From NCBI RefSeq assembly GCF_009650095.1, contig NZ_CP045915.1, positions 744,001-808,000 on the forward strand: a DNA stretch of 64,000 bases. The letters are read 5' to 3'. The notes beneath the pieces are model-generated. The model made no database searches. It was not told the origin of the DNA and saw only the letters and a list, made by a program, of their open reading frames with translations. Each line of letters starts with the position of its first letter. The first letter of the stretch is position 1. Position numbers and translations under genes: made by a program. This stretch comes from Gracilibacillus salitolerans (GTDB lineage Bacteria > Bacillota > Bacilli > Bacillales > Amphibacillaceae). Positions 36,526 to 47,539 of this stretch are shown piece after piece.

Positions 36526-36957
36526 TCAATCCTCAAATTCCTCAATGTCAATAGCTTGCTTTTTCTTTTTATCGTTTACTAAGCGGTGAAGATGAATCGT
36601 CATCAATCCTTGTCTTAAAGCAGCCGTAATGCGGTCTTGTCGTACTGGAAAGGGTAAGTCAATTTTTCTGGAGAATTCTCCATGCAAAATCTCCTGTTTT
36701 ATTAATTTCCCCGACTGTTTTACAGGGAATAGGGTTCCCTTTAATTCTAATACATCATAGTCAACAAATACCTTCACTTGTTTACGATCTTTTATTCCGG
36801 GCAAATTAACATAAACAATTATTTCATTGTCCAATTCGTACATATTAACGGCTGGAATTGGCGGTTTAATTATATGTTCAAAGTCATCCCAGAAGTTGCC
36901 ACCGAAGAATTGATCTAAGTTATTTTTCCAATCATGCATATCTTGAAATGGATCCAA
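36526..36957 (-). CDS. Hsp20/alpha-crystallin small heat-shock protein
   Basis: 143 residues from a TTG start with AAGGGAGAGA upstream. Alpha-crystallin domain spans about residues 35-125 (VNMYELDNEIIVYVNLPGI, VFVDYDVLELKG, FSRKIDLPFPV, LRQGLMTIHL), with a Trp/Phe-rich N-terminus (MHDWKNNLDQFFGGNFWDDFEHII). ATP-independent chaperone; some Bacillus relatives of this length are spore-coat proteins (CotM/CotP type), an alternative I cannot exclude. Alone, convergent with the sugar cassette. Confidence 0.85.
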   Translation of the reverse strand: MDPFQDMHDWKNNLDQFFGGNFWDDFEHIIKPPIPAVNMYELDNEIIVYVNLPGIKDRKQVKVFVDYDVLELKGTLFPVKQSGKLIKQEILHGEFSRKIDLPFPVRQDRITAALRQGLMTIHLHRLVNDKKKKQAIDIEEFED

Positions 36958-37060
36958 AACTATCTCTCCCTTTTCTCTTTTTGCTGTGGTAAAATGGTTT
37001 CGCTATGATATAAGATATGACTTTTAAAAATCGTTGTGCATAAGCGGAGGTGCATTAAAA

Positions 37061-37672
37061 ATGCTTGAAAATGCGTTTATGATGATTATTATTATCATGA
37101 CTATAAATATCGTCTATGTATCTTTATCTACATTAAGAGTAATTCTAACGTTAAAAGGTAGAAGATATATTGCAGGAACAATCGGTACGTTTGAAATTGT
37201 TATTTATACACTCGGTCTTGGTCTCGTGCTAGATAACTTAGGAGAGATCCAGAACTTGGTTGCTTATGGATTAGGTTATGGACTTGGAGTTGTCATTGGC
37301 TCGAAGATTGAAGAAAAATTAGCATTAGGCTATATCACTGTGAATGTGATTTCTTCTGATCCGGATATTACCTTTACGAAGCAATTAAGGGACAAAGGTT
37401 ACGGAGTGACAAGTTGGTATGCGTACGGTATGGAGGGGGACCGGTTGTCGATGCAAATTCTGTCCCCGAGAAAATATGAAATACATTTATACGAAACAAT
37501 TAAATCTATTGACCCAAAAGCCTTTATTATTGCCTATGAACCAAAACAGATTCATGGAGGGTTCTGGGTAAAACAAGTGAAGAAAGGGAGGATTCGCAAA
37601 AGTGTCCAAAAAGCAGAAGAACAGCAGCAACAAGAAGCAAACCAAGAAGAAGTTCGAAGTGATGGAGAATGA
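37061..37672 (+). CDS. yebE: UPF0316/DUF2179 membrane protein YebE
   Basis: 203 residues from ATG 37061 after GGAGGTG. Three N-terminal membrane segments (about 5-27, 37-60, 62-85) including [22 protein letters not shown], then a cytoplasmic DUF2179 domain ([36 protein letters not shown]) with a basic, Gln-rich tail. Function unknown; DUF2179 domains may bind ligands in transport control. It overlaps yebG by 71 bases, and the order yebE-yebG-purE is that of B. subtilis. Confidence 0.9.
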   Translation: MLENAFMMIIIIMTINIVYVSLSTLRVILTLKGRRYIAGTIGTFEIVIYTLGLGLVLDNLGEIQNLVAYGLGYGLGVVIGSKIEEKLALGYITVNVISSDPDITFTKQLRDKGYGVTSWYAYGMEGDRLSMQILSPRKYEIHLYETIKSIDPKAFIIAYEPKQIHGGFWVKQVKKGRIRKSVQKAEEQQQQEANQEEVRSDGE

Positions 37673-37826
37673 AACGATTGATGATTGCTTAGCAAGAATT
37701 AAACAGGAAGGGTATCAGCCAACAAGGCGTGTGGAAGAACCAGTTTTCATAGAAGAAAATGGGCAACCTGTACTCAACGGCAGAAAAATTGTATTTGATG
37801 CAAAATTAGTAAAACACGAACATTAA
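37602..37826 (+). CDS. yebG: NETI-motif protein YebG
   Basis: 74 residues from GTG 37602 behind GGGAGGA, inside the end of yebE. Lysine-rich start ([16 protein letters not shown]), then the family motif [22 protein letters not shown] and [22 protein letters not shown]. Function unknown, conserved next to purE in Bacilli. Confidence 0.9.
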   Translation: MSKKQKNSSNKKQTKKKFEVMENETIDDCLARIKQEGYQPTRRVEEPVFIEENGQPVLNGRKIVFDAKLVKHEH

Positions 37827-37948
37827 GAGACTCTGATATTTGTCTAACGTTCGTATGATTCTGTACTTTTTTTACTTTCTTATGATAATAATCAATCTCT
37901 TGTGAATAATAATTTTGAATGTATTCATCTATTTAAAGGAGGATGATT

Positions 37949-38632
37949 ATGAATCGTATTAGATGGGGGATAGCTGGTGTTTTTCTTTTAGTAGCAATAA
38001 CGGCTTTGAGTTACACAGGTATTCTTACTTCTGCAGACGCAAATTCAGTAAGTGCAGTTGAAACGAGAACGTTCAATGAGCATTACAAGCAAGAGGATGC
38101 ACCGGTGTTTTTTAATAAGAAAGGTGAAAAGGAAGAAGATGTTGAAACGAAATTAAAGGAGCAAGCAAATCAAATTATTGAATTATTAGCAGACCAAAAT
38201 TTTGAAGAGCTTGCAACTTATGTACATGAGGAGAAAGGGCTCTTGTATTCTCCATATGTTAATGTGAGTGAGAGTGATCTCGTATTTGACCCAAGTGAAG
38301 TAGCTGCATTTAAGGAAGATACGGAAGAGTATGTCTGGGGGGTGGAAGATGGAAGTGGATTTCCAATTGAGCTAACCCCAGTCGAATACCATGAAGAGTA
38401 TGTCTATCAAGCTGATTACCTTAATCCGGATGAGATAACGTTTGATAAAACTGATAGTCGAGGAAACATGATCAACAATATTAAAGAATTCTTTCCAGAA
38501 TCACATCATGTAGAATTTTATAAAGAGGGTCAAGAAGAATTAGACTGGAGCAGTTTGAATGTAGTTTTTGAATCAAACGAACAAGGGGAATGGAAACTTG
38601 TTGCATTGGTGAATGATCAATGGACGATATAA
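37949..38632 (+). CDS. Secreted or membrane-anchored protein of unknown function
   Basis: 227 residues from ATG 37949 (ATG 37943 abuts the AAAGGAGG site). An N-terminal hydrophobic helix (residues about 5-24, GIAGVFLLVAITALSYTGIL) acts as signal or anchor, then a mostly acidic extracytoplasmic domain (EEDVETKLKEQANQIIELLADQNFEELATYVHEEKGLLYSPYVNV...). I recognise no domain with certainty. The LLYSPYVNV-type and D/E-rich pattern resembles small secreted proteins found across Bacillaceae. It sits between yebG and the pur leader as a separate unit with its own hairpin. Confidence 0.6.
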   Translation: MNRIRWGIAGVFLLVAITALSYTGILTSADANSVSAVETRTFNEHYKQEDAPVFFNKKGEKEEDVETKLKEQANQIIELLADQNFEELATYVHEEKGLLYSPYVNVSESDLVFDPSEVAAFKEDTEEYVWGVEDGSGFPIELTPVEYHEEYVYQADYLNPDEITFDKTDSRGNMINNIKEFFPESHHVEFYKEGQEELDWSSLNVVFESNEQGEWKLVALVNDQWTI

Positions 38633-38634
38633 AA

Positions 38635-38678
38635 AAACTGGAGCTTGCATGGCCAAATTGGTCTGCAAGCTCCAGTTT
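38635..38678 (+). terminator. Hairpin after the secreted-protein gene
   Basis: A perfect 15-bp stem AAACTGGAGCTTGCA / TGCAAGCTCCAGTTT, with a short T/A-rich stretch after it. Confidence 0.8.
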
Positions 38679-38767
38679 ATTAGTTTCTAATTTCTTTGTT
38701 TTTTATTGATGAGGGACAAACTTGACACTGTCGCCTATCTAGATATGTTAAACATGTCAATTCGCCA

Positions 38768-38844
38768 AAAACCGAACGTTGATATAAACTCTTATTTTAA
38801 TGTTCGATTTTTTGTTGACAGGATTCGAGTCCTCTTGTTATCAT
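38768..38844 (+). promoter_or_regulatory. pur operon promoter with paired PurR boxes
   Basis: AAAACCGAACGTT (38768-38780) and the inverse box AATGTTCGATTTT (38799-38811) are PurBoxes; their CGAAC/GTTCG cores are 24 bp apart. TTGACA (38815-38820) follows, then TTATCA or TATCAT (38838-38844) at 17-18 bp. PurR represses through such paired boxes and is released by PRPP. Confidence 0.85.
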
Positions 38845-38878
38845 AACAGTGTAGTAAAAAAATCTAACATAATAACTG

Positions 38879-39046
38879 CCTCATATAATTTGAGAATATG
38901 GCTCAAAAGTATCTACCCATCGCCGTAAATGATGGACTATGAGGGAAGATGACCGATGATTTTATCGAGAAAAATCATCAGGATAGTTATGGAAATCACC
39001 ACCTATTCATCTTCTCTCCTGATAGAGAAGATGAATAGGTTTTTTG
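38879..39046 (+). promoter_or_regulatory. Guanine-class purine riboswitch with terminator, pur operon leader
   Basis: P1 pairs CCTCATA (38879-38885) with TATGAGG (38938-38944). P2 is TTTGAG/CTCAAA and P3 CCATC/GATGG. Core ATCTACCC and GGACTATG, with C at the guanine-contact position. A perfect 17-bp terminator ACCTATTCATCTTCTCT / AGAGAAGATGAATAGGT (39001-39017 with 39024-39040) plus T-run lies downstream. Confidence 0.93.
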
Positions 39047-39094
39047 TATCATTTTATTATTAATTAACTACCTTGAACACCCGCAGTAGATAAC

Positions 39095-39261
39095 AACTGC
39101 GAAGTTGTGAAAATTTGCCTTGGTGTAGCTTCCTTCCATTCTGATTAATGATGAGTGCTTAGAAACGCTCCGGCAAAATACTGCGCTTTCCGTAGCGACG
39201 ATCACGCACTCATCAATAAAGAATGGAAGAAAGTGAATCTAAAAAGTATAACTTTGCAGTT
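39095..39261. repeat. MITE-like dispersed element, copy 2
   Basis: 167 bp bounded by AACTGCGAAGTT and AACTTTGCAGTT (inverted ends, 11 of 12). Same family as 34109-34257 but in the opposite orientation. It lies between the riboswitch terminator and purE, inside the leader of the pur transcript. Confidence 0.75.
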
Positions 39262-39314
39262 TATGTTAATTATGAGATTCAAGTAGATATTATATAGAAG
39301 GAAGTGGGGAAATT

Positions 39315-39806
39315 ATGGCACTTGTTGGTGTTATCATGGGAAGTATATCTGATTGGGAAACGATGAAGCATACGTGTGAAGCATTGGAAGAACTCGGAAT
39401 CAGTTATGAAAAAGAAGTCATCTCCGCACACAGAACTCCGGAAGACATGTTTGAATATGCCGAAACAGCACGAGACAGAGGTCTAAAAGTAATCATCGCA
39501 GGAGCAGGCGGAGCAGCCCACTTACCAGGCATGGTTGCCTCAAAGACCACCCTGCCAGTCATTGGCGTGCCTGTTAAAACAAGCACACTCAGCGGTGTCG
39601 ATTCACTTTACTCCATCGTACAAATGCCAGGCGGCGTACCAGTCGCAACCGTCGCAATTGGCAAAGCAGGAGCCAAAAACGCAGGCATCCTCGCAGCACA
39701 AATCATTGGCACAAGCGATTCAAAAACAGCAGCACGACTAGCCAACCATCAAAACCAACTAAAAGAAAAAGTAGCAGAAATGAGGGACAATCTTGCAGAC
39801 CAATAA
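39315..39806 (+). CDS. purE: N5-CAIR mutase, class I PurE
   Basis: 163 residues. Converts N5-carboxyaminoimidazole ribonucleotide to CAIR. N-terminal [22 protein letters not shown] with the catalytic His, and [14 protein letters not shown] are intact. First gene of the pur operon; purK overlaps by 14 bases and supplies its substrate. Confidence 0.97.
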   Translation: MALVGVIMGSISDWETMKHTCEALEELGISYEKEVISAHRTPEDMFEYAETARDRGLKVIIAGAGGAAHLPGMVASKTTLPVIGVPVKTSTLSGVDSLYSIVQMPGGVPVATVAIGKAGAKNAGILAAQIIGTSDSKTAARLANHQNQLKEKVAEMRDNLADQ

Positions 39807-40920
39807 ACTATTATTCGGCTCTACTATCGGGATCATAGGCGGTGGACAGCTAGGACGAATGATGACTACGGTAGCCAAACATATGGGGTATCGTGTCATC
39901 GTACTCGATCCAACTCCAGATTGCCCGACAGCACAAGTGGCGGATGAGCAAATCGTCGCTGCATATGACGATTTAGCAGCAGTTAAACAGCTTGCAGAGA
40001 AAAGTGATGTGGTGACATACGAATTTGAAAATGTCGATTTAACAGCAGCACAAATTCTCGAAGAGGCAGGCATTCTGCCGCAAGGTGCCAACTCACTGAA
40101 AGTTACGCAGGATCGTGAATTAGAGAAAAAAGCAATGGTGGATAGTAAGCAGCCAGTAGCAGATTTTGCGATCGTGACAACAACTGAAGAATTACAAGCA
40201 GCAACTGAGAAAATCGGTTATCCTTCCGTTGCCAAAACATGCCGTGGAGGTTATGACGGCAAGGGGCAAGTTAAGCTATCAAATGACGCTGATATCGAAG
40301 CAGCAGTTGAGATGCTTCAACAAACAGATCGCTTAATCGTGGAAAAATGGGTACCTTTCGACAAGGAAATCTCGATTGTTTTCACAAGATCAGAGTCAGG
40401 AGAGATCACTTATTTTCCGATAGCAGAAAATATACACCGTGATCATATTCTCCACGCTACGATTGCACCAGCGCTGGTTTCTGAACGAATTGGAGAACAA
40501 GCCCGTCAAGCGGCAAAAGCAATCGCAGAAACAATTGGTGTTGTCGGAACTTTCGCAATCGAAATGTTCGTATGTGGTGAAGATATTTTAATTAACGAAT
40601 TGGCACCACGGCCGCATAATTCAGGACATTTTACAATCGAAGCATGTGATGTCTCGCAATTTGAGCAGCATATCCGGGCGATCTGCGGATTACCACTAAT
40701 TCCGATCCATTCTCATGGTGGAGCAGTAATGGTTAACTTACTTGGAAAAGACGTAGAACCTTTTTTCAGTCAGTTAGATGCTAACCCTAATGCACACATT
40801 CATATGTACGGAAAAATAGAAAACAAGCCATTGCGTAAAATGGGACATGTAACATTTATTGGGGACAATCCTTTAATCATATATAATGAACTAGTGGAAA
40901 AAAAGATAATCGAAAACTAG
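39793..40920 (+). CDS. purK: N5-carboxyaminoimidazole ribonucleotide synthase
   Basis: 375 residues from TTG 39793 inside the end of purE, with GAGGG upstream. ATP-grasp enzyme that carboxylates AIR with bicarbonate. [12 protein letters not shown] near the N-terminus, GYDGKGQ glycine loop, [17 protein letters not shown] near the C-terminal third. Hands N5-CAIR to PurE. Confidence 0.96.
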   Translation: MQTNKLLFGSTIGIIGGGQLGRMMTTVAKHMGYRVIVLDPTPDCPTAQVADEQIVAAYDDLAAVKQLAEKSDVVTYEFENVDLTAAQILEEAGILPQGANSLKVTQDRELEKKAMVDSKQPVADFAIVTTTEELQAATEKIGYPSVAKTCRGGYDGKGQVKLSNDADIEAAVEMLQQTDRLIVEKWVPFDKEISIVFTRSESGEITYFPIAENIHRDHILHATIAPALVSERIGEQARQAAKAIAETIGVVGTFAIEMFVCGEDILINELAPRPHNSGHFTIEACDVSQFEQHIRAICGLPLIPIHSHGGAVMVNLLGKDVEPFFSQLDANPNAHIHMYGKIENKPLRKMGHVTFIGDNPLIIYNELVEKKIIEN

Positions 40921-40932
40921 GAGGAAACACTT

Positions 40933-42228
40933 ATGATCGAACGTTATACAAGAGAAGAAATGGGAAAAATCTGGACAGACGAGAATCGCTTTAACGCATG
41001 GCTTGAGGTTGAAATTTTAGCCTGTGAGGCATGGAGTGAATTAGGGATCATTCCAAAAGAAGATGTAAAAGAAATTAGAGAAAATGCATCTTTTAATATA
41101 GAACGTATTTTTGAAATTGAACAAGACACTCGTCATGATGTGGTAGCTTTCACACGTGCTGTCTCTGAAACATTAGGCAATGAGAAAAAATGGGTACACT
41201 ACGGCCTTACTTCAACAGACGTTGTCGATACGGCACTTTCATATATATTAAAACAAGCGAATCAAATTATCCGTCGTGATATTGTGAACTTTATTGAGAT
41301 TTTAAAAGAAAAAGCAATCGAGCATAAAAATACAGTTATGATGGGGCGTACACATGGTGTTCATGCTGAGCCGACAACTTTCGGATTGAAATTGGCATTA
41401 TGGTATGAAGAAATGAAACGTAACCTTGAACGCTTTGATGCTGCTGCAAAAGTAATTGAAACAGGGAAACTGTCAGGTGCAGTTGGGACCTATGCGAATA
41501 TCGATCCATTTGTTGAAAAATATGTGTGTGAACAATTAGGACTGCAGCCAGCACCAGTATCTACCCAAACCTTACAGCGTGATCGTCATGCGCAATATTT
41601 ATCAGCACTGGCATTAGTCGCAAGCTCAATCGAAAAGTTTGCAACCGAAATACGTGGCTTGCAAAAAACAGAAACAAGAGAAGTGGAAGAATTTTTTGCG
41701 AAAGGTCAAAAGGGTTCTTCAGCAATGCCACATAAACGTAACCCAATCGGTTCTGAGAACATGACGGGAATGGCACGTGTCATCCGAGGTTATATGATGA
41801 CATCGTATGAAAATGTGTCGTTATGGCATGAACGTGATATATCCCACTCTTCTGCAGAGCGTGTCATTTTACCGGATGCAACAATCGCCTTGAACTATAT
41901 GCTGAACCGATTTGGCAATATCGTGAAAAACTTAACGGTATTCCCGGAAAATATGAAACGGAACATCGATCGCACGTACGGGGTTATCTTCTCACAACGT
42001 GTATTGCTTTCCTTGATTGATCAAGGCATGAGCCGTGAGGAAGCATATGATATGGTACAGCCAAATGCGATGAAAGCATGGGAGACGGCAACACCATTCC
42101 GTCAATTGATCGAACAAGAAGAGCGCATCACCAACACGTTATCAAAAGAGCAATTAGACGATTGCTTTGACTATACGTATCACTTGAAAAATGTGGATCA
42201 GATTTTCAAAAAAATAGGCCTGGCATAA
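40933..42228 (+). CDS. purB: Adenylosuccinate lyase
   Basis: 431 residues behind AGGAGG. Cleaves SAICAR to AICAR and adenylosuccinate to AMP. Fumarase/aspartase fold: [16 protein letters not shown] with the catalytic His, and signature loop [12 protein letters not shown] near residue 262 with the catalytic Ser. Homotetramer in this family. Confidence 0.97.
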   Translation: MIERYTREEMGKIWTDENRFNAWLEVEILACEAWSELGIIPKEDVKEIRENASFNIERIFEIEQDTRHDVVAFTRAVSETLGNEKKWVHYGLTSTDVVDTALSYILKQANQIIRRDIVNFIEILKEKAIEHKNTVMMGRTHGVHAEPTTFGLKLALWYEEMKRNLERFDAAAKVIETGKLSGAVGTYANIDPFVEKYVCEQLGLQPAPVSTQTLQRDRHAQYLSALALVASSIEKFATEIRGLQKTETREVEEFFAKGQKGSSAMPHKRNPIGSENMTGMARVIRGYMMTSYENVSLWHERDISHSSAERVILPDATIALNYMLNRFGNIVKNLTVFPENMKRNIDRTYGVIFSQRVLLSLIDQGMSREEAYDMVQPNAMKAWETATPFRQLIEQEERITNTLSKEQLDDCFDYTYHLKNVDQIFKKIGLA

Positions 42229-42241
42229 GGAGAGGAATCCA

Positions 42242-42955
42242 ATGAAAGACAAGCTGTTATATGAAGGAAAAGCAAAGCAAGTATTTACGGTAGCGGATAA
42301 TCCGAATGTATTAGTCCTTTCTTACAAAAATGATGCAACAGCCTTTAATGGTGAGAAAAAAGCAGAGTTTCAAGGGAAAGGTCGCTATAATAACTTAATC
42401 TCTGCTAAAGTGTTCGAATACCTTCGCGAGCAGGGGATCAACAGTCACTTTAAAGAAGCGTTAAATGAAACGGAACAATTAGTTGAAAGAACAACAATTA
42501 TACCGCTTGAGGTTGTCGTTCGTAATGTCGCTGCGGGAAGCATCGTCCGTCGTACAGGTATTGAAGAGAAGACAATTTTCGATCCGCCGCTAGTGGAACT
42601 TTTTTATAAAAAAGATGAGCTTGGTGATCCATTAATCAATGACGACCATGCGTTACTATTAACGGATGCAACCGAAGCAGATCTGTCCAAAATTAAACAA
42701 ATGGCACTTCAAGTAAACGGGCAATTGCAAGCTTTCTTCAAAGAAATTAATTTACAGCTTGTCGATTTCAAATTGGAATTCGGTCGCAATGCTAGTGATG
42801 AAATTGTGTTATCGGATGAAGTAAGTCCCGACACTTGCAGACTATGGGATATCGCAACAGGAGAGAAAATGGACAAAGACGTATTTCGTGAAGACTTAGG
42901 TGACTTAGTTACTGTATATGACCATATTTTATCGAGACTGGAGGCAAAACAATGA
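42242..42955 (+). CDS. purC: SAICAR synthase
   Basis: 237 residues behind GGAGAGG. Joins CAIR and aspartate using ATP. KLLYEGKAKQVF at the start, EVVVRNVAAGSIVRR and LSDEVSPDTCRLWD are family motifs. The stop overlaps the purS start (ATGA). Confidence 0.97.
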   Translation: MKDKLLYEGKAKQVFTVADNPNVLVLSYKNDATAFNGEKKAEFQGKGRYNNLISAKVFEYLREQGINSHFKEALNETEQLVERTTIIPLEVVVRNVAAGSIVRRTGIEEKTIFDPPLVELFYKKDELGDPLINDDHALLLTDATEADLSKIKQMALQVNGQLQAFFKEINLQLVDFKLEFGRNASDEIVLSDEVSPDTCRLWDIATGEKMDKDVFREDLGDLVTVYDHILSRLEAKQ

Positions 42956-43203
42956 AACTAGTAAAAGTACACATTACATTAAAAGAGGGCGTATTAGATC
43001 CACAGGGTAAAGCAGTACAAGGATCTTTAAATACATTAGGCTATGACAATGTCAAAGAGGTTCGTGTTGGCAAGTATTTAGAATTAACCGTGAATGATGA
43101 TGCAAATATTGAATTAGAAATTGAAGAGATGTGTAACAAACTACTCGCAAACCCAGTTATCGAAAATTATTCGTATACAGTGGAAGAGGGGGTTGCCCAG
43201 TGA
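42952..43203 (+). CDS. purS: FGAM synthase subunit PurS
   Basis: 83 residues from ATG 42952, overlapping purC by 4 bases, with CTGGAGG upstream. Small structural subunit of the PurSQL complex ([26 protein letters not shown]). It carries ammonia transfer and assembly between PurQ and PurL. purQ starts inside its stop codon (GTGA). Confidence 0.96.
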   Translation: MKLVKVHITLKEGVLDPQGKAVQGSLNTLGYDNVKEVRVGKYLELTVNDDANIELEIEEMCNKLLANPVIENYSYTVEEGVAQ

Positions 43204-43883
43204 AATTTGCTGTGATTGTCTTCCCTGGCTCCAATTGTGACCGTGATATGTACTATGCAGCAAAAGATGCACTGGGAGAAGAAGCGGATATGCTTTGGTA
43301 TCAGGAAGCAAACCTGGAAGGCTATGATGCAATTTTACTCCCTGGTGGATTCTCTTATGGTGATTATCTTCGTTCTGGTGCAATTGCTTCTACATCAGAT
43401 ATCGTCAAGCAATTACGAGAACAAGCAGACAAAGGGATTCCGATTCTAGGTGTGTGTAACGGATTTCAAATATTATTAGAATCCGGGTTACTGCCAGGTG
43501 CAATGCTGCGGAATAAGAATCTGAAATTCATGTGTCATTTTGAAAACTTAATCGTTGAAAACAATGACACCCTTTTTACCTCGAAATATGAAAAGGACGA
43601 AGTAGTCTCGATTCCGATCGCACATCATGATGGAAACTATTATTGTGATGAGGAGACACTTGCTAGATTAAAAGAAAACAATCAAATCGTCTTTACGTAC
43701 CAAAATAATCCTAATGGTTCGGTTAGTGATATTGCCGGAATCATCAATGAACAAGGAAACGTGTTAGGTATGATGCCACACCCGGAACGTGCGGTAGAAG
43801 CGATTTTAAACAGTGACGATGGGTTAAAACTATTCCAATCTATGCTAGAAAACTGGAGGGAACGTTATGTTGCAGGCGCCTGA
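43200..43883 (+). CDS. purQ: FGAM synthase glutaminase subunit PurQ
   Basis: 227 residues from GTG 43200. Class I glutamine amidotransferase: [22 protein letters not shown], nucleophile Cys in GVCNGFQIL near residue 86 and the C-terminal MPHPERAVE His/Glu. Provides ammonia to PurL. The 17-base overlap with purL suggests coupling. Confidence 0.97.
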   Translation: MKFAVIVFPGSNCDRDMYYAAKDALGEEADMLWYQEANLEGYDAILLPGGFSYGDYLRSGAIASTSDIVKQLREQADKGIPILGVCNGFQILLESGLLPGAMLRNKNLKFMCHFENLIVENNDTLFTSKYEKDEVVSIPIAHHDGNYYCDEETLARLKENNQIVFTYQNNPNGSVSDIAGIINEQGNVLGMMPHPERAVEAILNSDDGLKLFQSMLENWRERYVAGA

Positions 43884-46095
43884 AATTACTCCTGAGTTGA
43901 TAGAACAAGATAAAGTCTATCAGGAAATGGGATTAACAGATAAAGAATATGACATGATTAAAAACATTATGGGACGTCGCCCGAATTTTACTGAAATCGG
44001 TATTTTCTCGGTAATGTGGTCGGAGCACTGCAGTTATAAGACTTCTAAACCTTTATTAAAGAAATTTCCGACAGAAGGACCACAAGTAGTGCAGGGTCCT
44101 GGTGAAGGTGCAGGTGTTGTGGATATCGGTGATGGCCAGGGTGTCGTATTTAAAGTCGAAAGTCATAACCACCCTTCAGCGGTAGAACCATATCAAGGAG
44201 CAGCAACAGGTGTCGGCGGTATTATCCGTGACGTTTTCTCGATGGGGGCTCGTCCGATTGCATCATTAAACTCGTTACGCTTCGGTAATCTCCATACCGG
44301 TCGTGTCAAATATCTTTTTGATGAGGTGGTCCATGGTATTGCTGGCTACGGTAACTGTGTAGGGGTACCAACCGTTGGAGGAGAAGTACAATTTGATGAT
44401 TGTTATGAAGGCAATCCACTCGTTAATGCAATGTGTGTTGGCCTAATCGATACGAAAGATATTCAAAAAGGGATCGCTGCCGGTCTTGGAAACACGATTA
44501 TGTATGTCGGTTCTAAAACAGGTCGTGATGGGATCCATGGTGCGACATTTGCTTCGGAAGATTTATCAGAAGACTCAGAAAGCAAACGTTCCAACGTACA
44601 AGTTGGTGACCCTTTTATGGAAAAATTATTAATCGAAGCATGCCTTGAAGTCATTCAATCTGATGCATTAGTTGGAATTCAGGACATGGGGGCAGCAGGT
44701 CTTACTTCATCTGCAAGTGAGATGGCAAGTAAAGCTGGTATGGGGATGGAGATGAACCTAGACTTAATCCCGCAGCGTGAAGAAAACATGACGGCGTATG
44801 AAATGATGTTGTCAGAATCACAAGAACGTATGCTGTTATGTGTGAAAAAAGGTGAGGAACAGGAAATTGTCGACATTTTCAAGAAATACGGACTTGAAGC
44901 TGTAGCAGTAGGTCAAGTAACCGATGATAAAATGTTCCGCTTATTGCATAAAGACGAAGTAGTTGCCGATATCCCAGTCGATAACTTAGCAGAAGATGCA
45001 CCGATTTTCTATAAAGAATCGAAAGTTCCAAGCTTTTATCAAGAATACCAATCCATGCCTGCGTACCAACCGGAAGTCAGTGATCACAAGGAAACATTGA
45101 AACAATTATTGCAACAGCCAACGATCGCAAGCAAAGAATATGTTTATGATCAATATGACTCCATGGTACAGGCGAATACCGTTTTCTCACCAGGTTCAGA
45201 TGCGGCAGTTGTACGTGTCCGCGGATATGACAAAGCAATTGCGATGACAACGGACTGTAATTCTCGTTATATCCATTTGGATCCGGAAGCCGGCGGTAAA
45301 ATAGCAGTAGCAGAAGCAGCACGCAATATCGTTGCCTCTGGTGCAAAACCATTAGCACTTACAGATGGGTTAAACTTTGGTAATCCGGATAAACCAGAAA
45401 ACTTCTGGCAAATGGAGAAAAGTGTAGAAGGTATGAGTGCAGCCAGCTTAAGATTGAATACACCGGTTATCAGCGGTAACGTTTCCCTTTACAACGAATC
45501 AAACGGTCAGGCAATCTTCCCGACACCAGTAGTTGGTATGGTTGGATTACATGAATCACTTGATCATATTACTCCATCGCATTTTCAAAATGAAGGTGAC
45601 TTGATTTATGTGATTGGTGAAACGGAAGCAGAGTTCGGTGGCAGTGAACTGCAAAATCTCTTGGAAGGTAAATACTTCGGTAAAGCTCCGGCAATTGATT
45701 TGGATACGGAAGCAAAACTCCAAGAGCAATTATTAGATGCAATCCGTGCTGGTCTTGTTTCATCTGCTCATGACATTGCAGAAGGTGGACTTGGAGTTGC
45801 AATAGCAGAAAGTCTTTTTAACGATAAAGAATTGGGTGCAGATGTTCAATTCGAAGGTGATCTTACAACAGCACTTTTCAGTGAATCACAATCACGTTTT
45901 GTTGTAACGGTTCCTGAGAAAGATCGTGAAGCATTTGAAGCGAAAGTAGAAGATATACAATTAGTAGGAACGGTAACAGTGACCAATCAATTAGTCGTAC
46001 GTAATGGTGAGAAAGAAGCAATCACAGAAGATGTAACAACATTACAACAGCTGTGGAAAGGAGCTATCCCGTGCTTGCTGAAATCAAAGGTTTAA
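43867..46095 (+). CDS. purL: FGAM synthase large subunit PurL
   Basis: 742 residues from ATG 43867 with GGAGGG upstream; small (Gram-positive type) PurL needing separate PurS and PurQ. Motifs: [70 protein letters not shown]. Makes FGAM from FGAR, ATP and ammonia. Confidence 0.98.
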   Translation: MLQAPEITPELIEQDKVYQEMGLTDKEYDMIKNIMGRRPNFTEIGIFSVMWSEHCSYKTSKPLLKKFPTEGPQVVQGPGEGAGVVDIGDGQGVVFKVESHNHPSAVEPYQGAATGVGGIIRDVFSMGARPIASLNSLRFGNLHTGRVKYLFDEVVHGIAGYGNCVGVPTVGGEVQFDDCYEGNPLVNAMCVGLIDTKDIQKGIAAGLGNTIMYVGSKTGRDGIHGATFASEDLSEDSESKRSNVQVGDPFMEKLLIEACLEVIQSDALVGIQDMGAAGLTSSASEMASKAGMGMEMNLDLIPQREENMTAYEMMLSESQERMLLCVKKGEEQEIVDIFKKYGLEAVAVGQVTDDKMFRLLHKDEVVADIPVDNLAEDAPIFYKESKVPSFYQEYQSMPAYQPEVSDHKETLKQLLQQPTIASKEYVYDQYDSMVQANTVFSPGSDAAVVRVRGYDKAIAMTTDCNSRYIHLDPEAGGKIAVAEAARNIVASGAKPLALTDGLNFGNPDKPENFWQMEKSVEGMSAASLRLNTPVISGNVSLYNESNGQAIFPTPVVGMVGLHESLDHITPSHFQNEGDLIYVIGETEAEFGGSELQNLLEGKYFGKAPAIDLDTEAKLQEQLLDAIRAGLVSSAHDIAEGGLGVAIAESLFNDKELGADVQFEGDLTTALFSESQSRFVVTVPEKDREAFEAKVEDIQLVGTVTVTNQLVVRNGEKEAITEDVTTLQQLWKGAIPCLLKSKV

Positions 46096-47483
46096 ATGAA
46101 GAATGTGGTGTATTTGCGATTTGGGGACATGAAAAAGCAGCCGAAATGACATATTATGGCCTTCATGCTCTTCAGCATCGTGGTCAAGAAGGTGCCGGTA
46201 TTGTTACAACAGATGGTGAAAAATTAAATGTTCATAAGGGCGTCGGCTTGATCAATGACGTTTTTTCAGAGGGAGAATTCTCCCGCCTGCAAGGACATGC
46301 GGCAATCGGGCATGTTCGCTATGCCACACAAGGTGGCGGTGGCTATGAAAACGTCCAACCACTTGTTTTTCGCTCACAAACGAATAGTCTGGCATTGGCG
46401 CATAACGGTAACCTCGTTAATGCTCATGCGCTGAAAAGTCAACTGGAAGCGCAAGGAAGTATTTTGCAGACTACTTCTGATACCGAGGTTATTGCTCACC
46501 TAGTGAAACGTAGTGGTAATTTACCGATGGAAGAAGCGATTTCTTCTGCTCTAGGTATGATCAAAGGTGCCTATGCTTTCTCGATTTTAACAGAGGATCA
46601 GTTGTTTATCGGATTAGATCCACGCGGTTTACGTCCACTATCAATTGGCCGTTTAGGTGATGCCTATGTGGTGGCATCAGAAACGTGCGCCTTTGATTTA
46701 ATCGGTGCAACCTATGAGCGTGAAGTAAAACCTGGTGAATTAATCGTGATTGATGAGGATGGATTTAGAACAAAGCAATTCACTTCTCCATTACAACGTA
46801 CACTTTGCTCAATGGAATATGTCTATTTCTCTCGTCCTGACAGTGACTTAAATGAGAAAAATGTGCATGCAAGCCGTAAAACGATGGGGAAACAATTGGC
46901 AGTTGAAGCACCAGTCGATGCCGATGTTGTCACAGGTGTACCGGATTCAAGTATTTCTGCTGCAATTGGATTTTCTGAAGCAACTGGAATTCCGTATGAG
47001 CTCGGTTTAATCAAAAACCGTTATGTCGGTCGTACTTTTATTCAGCCATCACAGGAATTACGCGAGCAAGGGGTGAAAATGAAGCTGTCCGCAGTTCGCG
47101 GGATTGTCGAAGGAAAGCGTGTAGTTATGGTCGATGACTCCATCGTTCGAGGCACAACAAGTCGCCGCATCGTCCGTTTATTAAAAGAAGCAGGTGCTAC
47201 CGAGGTGCACGTTCGTATCGCATCTCCACCGATTCAAAACCCATGCTATTACGGAATCGACACTTCCACAAAAGGTGAATTAATTGCGGCCAATCATTCG
47301 ATCGAAGATATGCGCGAAATTATTGGGGCAGACAGCTTATCCTTTTTATCAACTGAAGGATTGGAAGAGTCGATTGTAGAGGATCGTGACCGCCAAGAAC
47401 ATGGTGTATGTCAGGCATGTTTTACCGGGAACTATCCGACTGAAATTTATCCAGATACAGTAATTCCTGCTTATAAAGAATAA
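46071..47483 (+). CDS. purF: Glutamine phosphoribosyl-pyrophosphate amidotransferase
   Basis: 470 residues. GTG 46071, seven bases after AAAGGAG, is chosen over the in-frame GTG 46053; it gives the [12 protein letters not shown] opening as in B. subtilis, whose 11-residue propeptide is removed to expose Cys12 as the N-terminal nucleophile. Ntn glutaminase plus phosphoribosyltransferase domain ([18 protein letters not shown] loop) and late cysteines (CQACF) for the [4Fe-4S] cluster. First committed step of purine synthesis, inhibited by nucleotides. It overlaps purL by 25 bases. Confidence 0.98.
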   Translation: MLAEIKGLNEECGVFAIWGHEKAAEMTYYGLHALQHRGQEGAGIVTTDGEKLNVHKGVGLINDVFSEGEFSRLQGHAAIGHVRYATQGGGGYENVQPLVFRSQTNSLALAHNGNLVNAHALKSQLEAQGSILQTTSDTEVIAHLVKRSGNLPMEEAISSALGMIKGAYAFSILTEDQLFIGLDPRGLRPLSIGRLGDAYVVASETCAFDLIGATYEREVKPGELIVIDEDGFRTKQFTSPLQRTLCSMEYVYFSRPDSDLNEKNVHASRKTMGKQLAVEAPVDADVVTGVPDSSISAAIGFSEATGIPYELGLIKNRYVGRTFIQPSQELREQGVKMKLSAVRGIVEGKRVVMVDDSIVRGTTSRRIVRLLKEAGATEVHVRIASPPIQNPCYYGIDTSTKGELIAANHSIEDMREIIGADSLSFLSTEGLEESIVEDRDRQEHGVCQACFTGNYPTEIYPDTVIPAYKE

Positions 47484-47539
47484 AAGTGTCCAATAAATTA
47501 GACGATAAAAATTCCGCACCAAAAAAGGAGTCTATAGGA

